A stretch of 6,467 bases of DNA, from the NCBI GenBank assembly GCA_902772605.1, contig CACYBG010000060.1:1-6467 (forward strand), given 5' to 3'. The notes beneath the pieces are model-generated. The model worked only from the letters and a program-made list of their open reading frames with translations, had not been told where the DNA came from and did not search any database. Source of the DNA: an uncultured Spirochaetaceae bacterium. Lineage in GTDB: Bacteria > Spirochaetota > Spirochaetia > Treponematales > Treponemataceae. Numbering within the stretch: the stretch's first letter is position 1; the number at the start of each line of letters is the position of its first letter. A program made the translations under genes and the position numbers. Positions 1 to 6,347 of the stretch are shown here, one piece after another.

Positions 1-1299
1 AAACTGCTGTCCCAGGAAAAAATCCACAGCGGAATTGCAAAGAAACTGATTTCGCGAATCTATAAGACGGGCGAAAATCCTCTGGAAGTCGTTCAGCAGA
101 ATCAGGAATGGATTCAACTTTCATCGGCAGAAGAACTGGAGCCGTACATCCAGAAAGCAATGGAAGAAAATCCCCAGAGCATAGCCGCACTCAAAAACGG
201 ACAGATGGCTCCCCTTGAACGTCTGACCGGAGAAGTCATGAAGGCAAGCAACGGTCGTGCAGTTCCAAGCATCGTAAAATCACTGATTAAACAGAAGCTC
301 CAGATTTCGGTCGTATACGTCCTGACGATGGGCGGTGCAATGACAGCAAGGAAACTCCCCGACGGAACAATTGCAGCCGGCAATCCGGATTCACTGAAAT
401 CAATACTGAACGACAAGTCGATACAGCCGGTCCAGCTCGTTCCTGTCAGAGCGGTTTTGAGCGAAGAAACGGAACCGACTGATTTGGCAAAGCTGATTGC
501 AGAAATCAAGGGAAAAATGGAAAGCGGAGTCGCAAACGGAATAGTCGTAACCCACGGAACAGACACCATATCCTACACTGCCGCTCTTTTGTTCTGGCTG
601 TTTTCATCTGCCGACGTACCAGTCGTTTTAAGTGCATCGGGAGATTTGCCTGAAGAAAGCGATGAAGCCCGGAACAACCTGAAATTTGCAATACAGACTG
701 CACGTGAAATGAAGAACGGAGTTTACATGGCGTACAAATGCAAGCTCTATTCACCGTTGAACCTGAAATTCATCAGTGCAAGCGGAAATGAATTCGCCAA
801 CTGGAACATGGACAAAAAAATCTTCACGTCGCAGAACATCGTTTCAAGCACTTTCATGTCGGTTTCTGCTCCGGACGGTGAAGTCGTTGCAAAACTCATG
901 AACGAAGCGGCATCCAAGCTTTCTGTCATAAAAACATATCCCGGAATGAAAAACAGCAGGATTCTTTCACTGATTAATTCCGACGAAGAAATCAAAAGCT
1001 TCATAATGGAACTTTATTCAAGCGGAACCGGCGACATGAAGGACAGCGACTATTCGTTGAAGGACATACTGATTTCCGGAAAAAAACGCGGACTGCATTT
1101 TTACTGCACGTCACAGCAGGAATGCAAGGTTGATTTTTCAAAGTATTCCACTGCATCGGAAGTTTGGAGAGACGGTGCCGTTCCGATGGACATACTCACG
1201 ACCGAATCGGCGGTTGCACTGTATTTTGCGGCAAGCATAATCGGTGATGACGACAGGGAAATCAATCAGCTGATTGAAGAGTGCGTGGACTCGCTTTAG
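1..1299 (+). CDS. gatB: GatB C-terminal region fused to an asparaginase-like domain (5' end outside the window)
   Basis: The reading frame is open from the first base, so the start lies upstream; 432 residues are visible. Codons 1-101 match the GatB tail (GatB/YqeY-type tRNA-binding helical domain): IHSGIAKKLI, then MEENPQSIAALKNG and GEVMKASNGRAVP. GatB forms part of the GatCAB complex, which amidates Glu-tRNA(Gln) or Asp-tRNA(Asn) in the cytoplasm. From about codon 102 to the stop the same frame continues as a full-length type I asparaginase fold: VYVLTMGGAMT, VVTHGTDT (Thr187, Asp188), a KFIS segment whose Lys256 fits the catalytic Lys, VIKTYPGM, and a C-terminal CTSQQE...DILTTESAVALYF block. 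The usual GGTI has become GGAM, so Ala113 replaces the expected first nucleophilic Thr; the HGTDT motif and Lys are kept. Such a domain might assist or regulate ammonia supply, as asparaginase-like GatD does in archaeal GatDE, or it may be non-catalytic. The GatB identity is secure; the function of the fused domain is inference. Confidence 0.9.
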   Translation, partial: KLLSQEKIHSGIAKKLISRIYKTGENPLEVVQQNQEWIQLSSAEELEPYIQKAMEENPQSIAALKNGQMAPLERLTGEVMKASNGRAVPSIVKSLIKQKLQISVVYVLTMGGAMTARKLPDGTIAAGNPDSLKSILNDKSIQPVQLVPVRAVLSEETEPTDLAKLIAEIKGKMESGVANGIVVTHGTDTISYTAALLFWLFSSADVPVVLSASGDLPEESDEARNNLKFAIQTAREMKNGVYMAYKCKLYSPLNLKFISASGNEFANWNMDKKIFTSQNIVSSTFMSVSAPDGEVVAKLMNEAASKLSVIKTYPGMKNSRILSLINSDEEIKSFIMELYSSGTGDMKDSDYSLKDILISGKKRGLHFYCTSQQECKVDFSKYSTASEVWRDGAVPMDILTTESAVALYFAASIIGDDDREINQLIEECVDSL

Positions 1300-1324
1300 G
1301 ATTTAAATGGCGATACAGGTCTTC

Positions 1325-1350
1325 CGCATGAAAATAAAATTATTTATGCG
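1325..1350. other. Small AT-rich hairpin after gatB, at the left end of the repeat
   Basis: CGCAT at 1325-1329 pairs with ATGCG at 1346-1350, and an inner AAATA/TATTT-type stem extends the helix around a short A-rich loop. It begins 25 bases after the gatB stop and could end gatB transcription, but no T-run follows on the + strand, so it is not a textbook intrinsic terminator. A hairpin with GCATG/CATGC arms sits at the matching place beside the second repeat copy (6326-6347), although the loop sequences differ. Confidence 0.5.
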
Positions 1351-1438
1351 AAACGGATTCTGGTGAAGTAAAAATGTCGAGTCCAACAAAATCAGTTTAT
1401 AACAGGCTCCCAGCGGGTGTCCGTCCCGAAAAAAGGCT
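1346..1438 (+). repeat. Dispersed repeat, copy 1
   Basis: This 93-base stretch aligns without gaps to 6344-6436 with about 10 mismatches by eye. The best part, 1374-1438 against 6372-6436, differs at only 4 of 65 positions, and similarity is lost abruptly after the shared GGCT. Both copies lie in non-coding DNA in the same orientation, about 5 kb apart. Copy 1 is also the left arm of the palindrome described separately. I do not recognise the family; candidates are a MITE-like element or a repeat family private to this lineage. Confidence 0.85.
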
Positions 1439-1542
1439 TCCGCACTACGTTTGTGCAGATTTTTTTCGTTCCGGCCACCAGCTTCCGCCTGTTGTACCAA
1501 GATTGTCAGACTCGACATGTGCAACACAAGATGCCGTTCCGC
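1348..1542. repeat. Long imperfect palindrome (cruciform or stem-loop forming)
   Basis: The two arms pair around a centre near 1446. Nested matches in register are: 1348-1356 with 1534-1542 (8 of 9), 1374-1383 with 1509-1518 (10 of 10, ATGTCGAGTC/GACTCGACAT), 1398-1407 with 1487-1496 (9 of 10), 1427-1434 with 1461-1468 (8 of 8, CGAAAAAA/TTTTTTCG), and an apical GCAC/GTGC at 1442-1445 and 1453-1456. Weaker pairing joins these blocks. The right arm is therefore a diverged inverted copy of the repeat. It fills most of the gene-free stretch 1300-1620. No transposase gene is present in the window. Confidence 0.8.
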
Positions 1543-1590
1543 TCAGCTGCTTAAAATTATGTCGAAGCCCTGGGTGTCGATAAGTAATTA

Positions 1591-1619
1591 TTGAAAAACA
1601 GCCGTCCAAGTTGTATTAT
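1591..1619 (+). promoter_or_regulatory. Sigma70-type promoter for the JetD-like gene
   Basis: TTGAAA at 1591-1596 and TATTAT at 1614-1619 are separated by 17 bases, the ideal spacing, and each box differs from consensus at one position. Transcription would begin around 1625-1627, just downstream of the palindrome. That start lies beyond the upstream in-frame ATG at 1622 and so argues for translation from 1649. Confidence 0.65.
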
Positions 1620-1636
1620 GGATGAAAACAAAAAGT

Positions 1637-1641
1637 GGGAG
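1637..1641 (+). promoter_or_regulatory. Ribosome binding site of the JetD-like gene
   Basis: GGGAG lies 7 bases before the ATG at 1649. The earlier in-frame ATG at 1622 has no purine-rich site at a proper distance and would precede the predicted transcription start, so this site decides the start. Confidence 0.6.
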
Positions 1642-1648
1642 CAAGGGG

Positions 1649-3001
1649 ATGAACGCCGGGGAAATCAAGAAAAAGGCATCGGAATTTTTTACGGAATATC
1701 TGAATCACACGATAGACAACTGTTGTGGAAACGAAACGACAGCAGAGGGCATTGATGATTTTTTTCCGCTCGATGTCTTGAAAAACACAAACCGATTCAG
1801 CGACACCCTTAAAGACCATTCGCAGGAAATGGTCGAACTTTTCCTCCACAGCAAAAACAAGACTGGAATCGGCTATTCGCTTGAAATGGAATCCGTGAAC
1901 ACAAGAAGCAACGGTCGCAAAAGCATAATCAAGCGCGTGTATTTTGCAGAAGAAAACGATTACCTCGATTACATAAACGTCAGGGGCCGGGTTGAAAATC
2001 TGAAGGCAGCATTGACGGTTCTTTCACAGGACGGAATACTCCCAGCCCCGCAACTCAGAAACTGGGCGAAAAAGCACGTAAAGGATTTGACCGTCGCACA
2101 CAATGAAGGAGCCGTATTCTGGCACAACATTGCACTTTGCGCACTCTGGTCTTCAAAAAAATCAAAGGACAAGTCGTTCCAGATTCAGCCGGATTTCCTT
2201 GAAGCAAACAGGAATTTGATTCAGTCGCTTTTCAGCACCGGTGAAACTGAAATCCAAATCACGCAGGCTCCGATTGAACACGTTCAGGAAAACATCCAGA
2301 CGCAGGCAGTCATACCGATACAGCAGGCCGCTCAACTTCCGCAGGCAACGGAACCTGTCGTCATAGATTCGATTGCCGGAGAAAGCATCCCGACTGCAAA
2401 ATCAAAGCCGTTTTCAATCAGATTCCGCTCGCTTTCAGCAAATTCACCGTTGAAGCTCGGTCGTCTGGTTCCAAAAGAAATTGCACTTCCCCTCGATGAT
2501 TTCATCCACCTGAATCAGACGAACTTCCTGAAGGAAATCACCACCATACTGATTGTCGGAAGCGAAACCGTTTTCCAAAGTTTTTTACCGTCGGAACACG
2601 TTCTTTGCATTTTCGGACCGGATTATGCAGTCAACGCACTCAAACTTTGCGAATGGTTTTCCAGATATCAGCTGATTTATTTCGGCGACATAAGCGAACA
2701 CTGTTTTGACGTGCTGTCAGCATTCCGAAATTCATGGGCTAAAACCGAAACGATGTGCATGGACGGAAACACCTGGGAAAAATTCTTCAACCACGCAGAA
2801 TCAGGTCCGCATCTGAAAAACAATGCAATACCAAAAAATCTGACCGACTCGGAAAAGACGACCTTTTTGGCATTGCGTCTTGCAGCTGGAAAAAGCAAAC
2901 TCCTTCAGGAAAAAATTCCGTTGGAATACATGAACCAGTTTTTGGATGCAATCAAGATTTGCGGAAGCGATGACGACGAAAGTGCAGAAAATCCCGAATG
3001 A
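1649..3001 (+). CDS. Orphan JetD-like protein (DUF3322-DUF2220, Toprim nuclease family)
   Basis: The protein has 450 residues from the ATG at 1649, which has a GGGAG site and a promoter just upstream; an in-frame ATG at 1622 is less likely. Residues about 40-195 resemble the N-terminal DUF3322 domain, ending in QPDFLEANRNLIQSLF, the counterpart of the family's TKFIE...LL block. A Gln/Pro-rich linker (about 200-250) follows. Residues 255-435 resemble the C-terminal DUF2220/Toprim domain: FSIRFR, GSETVF with the candidate metal-binding Glu306, IFGPDYAV, IYFGDISEHCF, MCMD and LLQEKI. In Wadjet, JetD is the nuclease that cuts circular plasmid DNA held by the JetABC condensin-like motor. Here the usual GDIDxHGF reads GDISEHCF, so the second Asp is Ser349 and the Gly is Cys352, which questions nuclease activity. 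No jetA, jetB or jetC lies on either side. The family call is firm; defence function is not shown. It ends 2 bp from the stop of the opposing xylosidase gene. Confidence 0.8.
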   Translation: MNAGEIKKKASEFFTEYLNHTIDNCCGNETTAEGIDDFFPLDVLKNTNRFSDTLKDHSQEMVELFLHSKNKTGIGYSLEMESVNTRSNGRKSIIKRVYFAEENDYLDYINVRGRVENLKAALTVLSQDGILPAPQLRNWAKKHVKDLTVAHNEGAVFWHNIALCALWSSKKSKDKSFQIQPDFLEANRNLIQSLFSTGETEIQITQAPIEHVQENIQTQAVIPIQQAAQLPQATEPVVIDSIAGESIPTAKSKPFSIRFRSLSANSPLKLGRLVPKEIALPLDDFIHLNQTNFLKEITTILIVGSETVFQSFLPSEHVLCIFGPDYAVNALKLCEWFSRYQLIYFGDISEHCFDVLSAFRNSWAKTETMCMDGNTWEKFFNHAESGPHLKNNAIPKNLTDSEKTTFLALRLAAGKSKLLQEKIPLEYMNQFLDAIKICGSDDDESAENPE

Positions 3002-3003
3002 AA

Positions 3004-4506
3004 TCACAGGGACTCGAATTTGGTCCAGGAAGTTTTTCCATCCGGGGCTGCATTTGCATAAAGTCCCAGAACCGTTCCGGTAAATCCACAGGCAACCTCG
3101 CTCGAAAGGAATTTTGTCTGGCCCTTTGATTCAGAAATTTTTCCGCCGGCAGATGAAGTCAGATAATAATCGTCCCTGTCGCTCTTGATTTTCAGCAGTG
3201 CGCATTTTTCATCCGTTTCAATCTCGTCACCCTGAACCACATGTCCACCGATTACAAGCTTCGTTCCAACGCAGACTTTTCCGTTCGCTTTTTTAACGTA
3301 CGATGCATAAAAATCATTTTCGGTAAGGTATGCTGCAATTCCCGCTTCCTGATTTTCCTCCATCGATTCTGCATAAACCTTCACTTCCATTTCACCGCAA
3401 TGTTCTTCCTGACGCATGGCAATAAAGGTCGGCTGTCCGCACGTTCCAAGGAAATCAGCATGGCCCTTGAGTTCAACGGTTTTACAGTCATCCGAAATCC
3501 TGTAGTTTTCGTAAATCGGGAGCCGCAGATAAAGTGCACGTGCAGGATTCAGTGACCATCGGTATTCAGGATAATCCGGCTCATCAAGGACGGTACATTT
3601 TCCGTCTTCAAGCTTCCATCTGGCGCGGCATGTACCGTCGCTTCCGACTTTCAACCAGCCGTCGTCAGTCCAGAAAACCGGTTCAAGAAAAGTTTCGCGC
3701 CCCAAATTATGGAACGGAAGGAAACGACCGATTTGGCGGAAAGCAAGATGAACCATGAACCACTGTCCGCCCGGTCCTTCAACCAAATCTGCATGACCTG
3801 AACCCTGAATGTGATAGCCGCCCAGATTTCTGTTCGTCAAAATCGGATTGAAAGGACAGGGCTCGTAAGGTCCCCAGACATCGCGACTTCGAAGCATGCA
3901 CTCCATGTGACCGTATTCAGTTCCGCCTTCCGCAGCCATCAGGTAATACCAATCGTTTATGTGATAGACGTGAGGACCTTCAAGATAACGTCCGCCGCAC
4001 CCCTTTGAAATGCACCGGGCTTTCGTCAAAGTCTTTCCCGTCTCAATGTCGATTTCGCAAAGAGAAATTCCCTCTTCACCGAAATCATCAGTACCGTTGC
4101 TTACAAAATAGGTTTTATCGCCGTCAAAAAGCAGGGACGGATCTATTCCACCGCGCTGAACCTTTACAGGCTCGGACCATTTTCCGCTGTGGATATCGTC
4201 GGTCCAGACATAGAAATTTCCAAAATTGTTGCTGACATTGGTTACGACGACATAAAAGCGCCCCTTATTGAAACGGATGGTCGGGGCAAATATTCCGCCT
4301 GACGCTTCGATTCCGCGCACATCAAGCTGAGACTGTCGTGTAAGGCAATGACCGATCTGTTTCCAATCGATTAAATCATCGCTCTCAAAAATCGGCATGC
4401 CCGGAAAATATTCAAAGCTGCTGTTGACCAGATAGAATTTTCCGTTGGCGGCACATACGCTCGGGTCAGGATAAAAACCGCGCAGCACAGGATTTTCACA
4501 AATCAT
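3004..4506 (-). CDS. Glycoside hydrolase family 43 beta-xylosidase (possibly with alpha-L-arabinofuranosidase activity)
   Basis: The product is a 500-residue cytoplasmic-type protein without a signal peptide, so it probably trims imported xylo-oligosaccharides from their non-reducing ends. The five-bladed propeller covers about residues 1-295, with the family's three acidic residues in place: Asp14 in GFYPDPS (base), Asp122 in GGIDPSL (pKa modulator) and Glu176 in RYLEGPH (acid). Other landmarks are NSSFEYFPGMPIFES, SGGIFAPTIR, AAEGGTEYGHM, GSGHADLVE and LGRETFLEPV. Residues from about 310 form the beta-sandwich C-terminal domain typical of the XynB-like GH43 subfamily, making the total slightly shorter than the 530 or so usual there. 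A perfect AGGAGG lies 5 bases before the ATG. No transporter or regulator of xylan use is adjacent. It lies 110 bp downstream of cls on the same strand, with its own candidate promoter. The exact sugar specificity cannot be read from sequence. Confidence 0.92.
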   Translation of the reverse strand: MICENPVLRGFYPDPSVCAANGKFYLVNSSFEYFPGMPIFESDDLIDWKQIGHCLTRQSQLDVRGIEASGGIFAPTIRFNKGRFYVVVTNVSNNFGNFYVWTDDIHSGKWSEPVKVQRGGIDPSLLFDGDKTYFVSNGTDDFGEEGISLCEIDIETGKTLTKARCISKGCGGRYLEGPHVYHINDWYYLMAAEGGTEYGHMECMLRSRDVWGPYEPCPFNPILTNRNLGGYHIQGSGHADLVEGPGGQWFMVHLAFRQIGRFLPFHNLGRETFLEPVFWTDDGWLKVGSDGTCRARWKLEDGKCTVLDEPDYPEYRWSLNPARALYLRLPIYENYRISDDCKTVELKGHADFLGTCGQPTFIAMRQEEHCGEMEVKVYAESMEENQEAGIAAYLTENDFYASYVKKANGKVCVGTKLVIGGHVVQGDEIETDEKCALLKIKSDRDDYYLTSSAGGKISESKGQTKFLSSEVACGFTGTVLGLYANAAPDGKTSWTKFESL

Positions 4507-4511
4507 TCAAT

Positions 4512-4517
4512 CCTCCT
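4512..4517 (-). promoter_or_regulatory. Strong ribosome binding site of the GH43 gene
   Basis: On the minus strand this reads AGGAGG, the full anti-16S complement, 5 bases before the ATG at 4506. It fixes the start codon and suggests efficient translation. Confidence 0.85.
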
Positions 4518-4538
4518 AAAATAAGTGGAATTGCCTAA

Positions 4539-4567
4539 AATGTAAAGCCTGCACCGCACATTTCCAA
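4539..4567 (-). promoter_or_regulatory. Candidate promoter of the GH43 gene
   Basis: On the minus strand TTGGAA (4562-4567) and TACATT (4539-4544) are 17 bases apart; each matches consensus at 4 of 6 positions. The predicted leader would be about 25-30 bases. It lies in the 110-bp gap after cls, where I see no clear intrinsic terminator, so read-through from cls is also possible. Confidence 0.4.
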
Positions 4568-4616
4568 CATGAAAAAATGCAGTATTTTATTGTAATTTTT
4601 CCGACGTAATTTCGAT

Positions 4617-6230
4617 TTACATGAGAGGTCCGAAGAGTCTCAAAATCCTACCCACAAACCGTTGTATGACCGGAAGCTTCTTGTAATCTTCAGCGAACAT
4701 TTCCACGCAATCGTTTTCAAACATGGAATCGAAATCCTTCTTTACGTCCGCAACCGCAGCACACTTGCACATGAGCACTGCACTTTCAAAATGCGCATAA
4801 AAGCTTCTGTAATCCAGGTTGATTGAACCGACAGAGGCAATGCGACTGTCTGCAATTATGCCCTTTGCATGAGTGAAGCCCTTTTTATAGAGGAAGACCC
4901 TTACGCCATCATCCAGAAGATTTTTCAGGAATGTTTTTCCGACGCAGAAAGCACCGACGTGATCGGGTTTTGACGGAACTACAATCCTTACGTCCACACC
5001 TTTTTTTGCAGCGAAAATCAGTGCCGAAAGAATCTGGTCGTCCACAATGACATAGGGACTTGTTATGTACAGATATTTTTTTGCCGTGGAGATTATTTCC
5101 AGCCAGACGTTTTCCGCAATGTCCTCGTCGTTGAATGCATGGTCGCCGTATGGAATGACCAGACCGTCCGTTTGCGTCGGAACCATGTCCAGAGTCAAAA
5201 AGTCTCCGTAATTGTCCTTGTTTTTTTCATTGATGTTCCAGACTTCAAGGAACATGAGCATCAGTTCGAAAATAGCACGTCCGCGGATTATTGCACCGGT
5301 ATCCTTCCAATACGGGAATTTGTTTTTGCCGATGTTGAAATATTCGTTTGAAAGATTGAGTCCGCCTGTAAATCCGTATTTTCCGTCAACCACGACAATT
5401 TTCCTGTGGTCGCGGTTATTGATTGGAGTCGAAACTATAGGAATCAGCCGATTGAAGACCTTCGCCTTGATTCCAAGACTCTTGAGGTACCTTTGATAGT
5501 CCCTTGCGCTCACCATGTATGTTCCAACGCCATCGCACATTACGCGGACATCAACGCCTTCCTTCGCCTTGAGTTTCAGCACCTGGAGGATTTTGTCCCA
5601 GCTTTCGTCAACCCTGATTATGAAAAATTCGATGAAGATGAATTTCTTTGCGGACATCAGCATCTTCAGGAAATCAGGCAGAAATTCCTCGCCGCACGGA
5701 TAATATTTTACGGAACTCTCTTCGTTCGGAAAAAAATGTCCGGCATAAAAAAGGTAGCGTCCGATGTTTTCAAATTCAGGATGTCGCGCAAGGACTTTTT
5801 CGGCATCTTCCTTCTTTGGCAGATATACGCTCATGTCGGCATTAATCTGCTTGATCTGCTTCTTTAATTTTTTCGCCCCTGAATCGATGTGGTAAAGAAA
5901 GTAGCATGTTATTCCGACTATCGGGAAAATTGCAACCGGTGCAATCCACGCAATCTTATATTCGTTCTTGCTCTTATTGTTTGCAATGTAAATCATGAAT
6001 CCGATTGAAAGGAAAACGGAGCTGCTCAAATATACTTCAATGCGGTTGGAAAGATTGATTAAAAAAAACAGAAGCAGTCCAAGCTGAATTGCCAATGCAA
6101 TGAGTGTAAGCACCGTCCTGCTGAAAAAAAACTGACGCGCAAAACGCTTGGACCTTTCATTGCGCAATATCCTTCTATTTAAGTCCTGTTCAACGAATTC
6201 TTTTTTTTGAAAATCTTTTTTTGCAGACAT
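4617..6230 (-). CDS. cls: Cardiolipin synthase, phospholipase D superfamily
   Basis: The 537-residue membrane enzyme probably joins phosphatidylglycerol molecules to make cardiolipin. Three hydrophobic segments (about residues 39-60, 67-83 and 91-114) form the N-terminal anchor; the third, with KIAWIAPVAIFPIVG, is typical of the PLDc_N domain of Cls proteins. Two complete HKD motifs follow: HRKIVVVD (His275, Lys277, Asp282) and HAKGIIAD (His454, Lys456, Asp461), each followed by the expected GGLNLSNEY or GSINLDYRSF. The length is slightly above the 480-510 common in the family, because of the extra N-terminal segment and a basic, charged head of about 35 residues. I chose the ATG at 6230, which has AGAGG 4 bases upstream. 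The frame extends to a TTG at 6269, but that sits only a few bases from the predicted transcription start. The first codons carry A7 and A8 runs. Another PLD-type phosphatidyltransferase is possible but less likely. Confidence 0.9.
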   Translation of the reverse strand: MSAKKDFQKKEFVEQDLNRRILRNERSKRFARQFFFSRTVLTLIALAIQLGLLLFFLINLSNRIEVYLSSSVFLSIGFMIYIANNKSKNEYKIAWIAPVAIFPIVGITCYFLYHIDSGAKKLKKQIKQINADMSVYLPKKEDAEKVLARHPEFENIGRYLFYAGHFFPNEESSVKYYPCGEEFLPDFLKMLMSAKKFIFIEFFIIRVDESWDKILQVLKLKAKEGVDVRVMCDGVGTYMVSARDYQRYLKSLGIKAKVFNRLIPIVSTPINNRDHRKIVVVDGKYGFTGGLNLSNEYFNIGKNKFPYWKDTGAIIRGRAIFELMLMFLEVWNINEKNKDNYGDFLTLDMVPTQTDGLVIPYGDHAFNDEDIAENVWLEIISTAKKYLYITSPYVIVDDQILSALIFAAKKGVDVRIVVPSKPDHVGAFCVGKTFLKNLLDDGVRVFLYKKGFTHAKGIIADSRIASVGSINLDYRSFYAHFESAVLMCKCAAVADVKKDFDSMFENDCVEMFAEDYKKLPVIQRFVGRILRLFGPLM

Positions 6231-6234
6231 AGAA

Positions 6235-6239
6235 CCTCT
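6235..6239 (-). promoter_or_regulatory. Ribosome binding site of cls
   Basis: On the minus strand AGAGG lies 4 bases before the ATG at 6230. The spacing is short but usable, and it favours this ATG over the upstream TTG at 6269. Confidence 0.5.
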
Positions 6240-6279
6240 GGAAAAATCTGGAAACAGACAGCATTCCAAATCTTCCTAC

Positions 6280-6308
6280 ATTCTATAACATCAAAAGACA
6301 TACTACAA
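6280..6308 (-). promoter_or_regulatory. Candidate promoter of cls
   Basis: On the minus strand TTGTAG (6303-6308) and TAGAAT (6280-6285) are 17 bases apart. The -10 box matches consensus at 5 of 6 positions; the -35 box is weak, with only TTG matching. Transcription would begin near 6273, giving a leader of about 43 bases to the ATG at 6230. Its -35 box is 18 bases from the hairpin beside repeat copy 2. Confidence 0.45.
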
Positions 6309-6325
6309 GTACTGTCAGGGACTAA

Positions 6326-6347
6326 GCATGAAACCAAATGTCCATGC
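6326..6347. other. Hairpin beside repeat copy 2
   Basis: GCATG (6326-6330) pairs perfectly with CATGC (6343-6347) around a 12-base loop. It occupies the same place relative to the repeat as the 1325-1350 hairpin beside copy 1, but with different loop sequence and a shorter stem. Confidence 0.45.

Noticed and set aside
114..569. Minus-strand open frame of 151 codons opposite gatB
   Set aside because: It overlaps conserved GatB and asparaginase motifs on the other strand and shows only the hydrophobic, Ser-rich composition typical of antisense shadows.
1397..1499. Integron attC site formed by TATAACAGGC and GCCTGTTGTA
   Set aside because: The AAC/GTT ends and overall size are attC-like, but the R boxes do not fit RYYYAAC/GTTRRRY, the expected unpaired central spacer is paired, the palindrome extends well beyond, and no integrase or cassette array is in the window.
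1303..1527. Open frame on the minus strand within the palindrome
   Set aside because: It opens with the same MSS codons as the plus-strand frame only because the palindrome's arms are inverted copies; there is no ribosome binding site and no recognisable product.
4518..4546. Alternative GH43 promoter TTTACA-17-TATTTT on the minus strand
   Set aside because: The boxes score well, but transcription would start within or after the AGGAGG ribosome binding site, leaving no usable leader.
5406..5867. Long plus-strand open frame (153 codons) opposite cls
   Set aside because: It is a shadow of the strongly supported cls frame, crossing both the HKD1 region and the N-terminal coding part, with no family features of its own.
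6231..6269. N-terminal extension of cls to the TTG at 6269
   Set aside because: The added 13 residues resemble no family sequence, the predicted transcription start is only a few bases upstream, and the ATG at 6230 has an AGAGG site.
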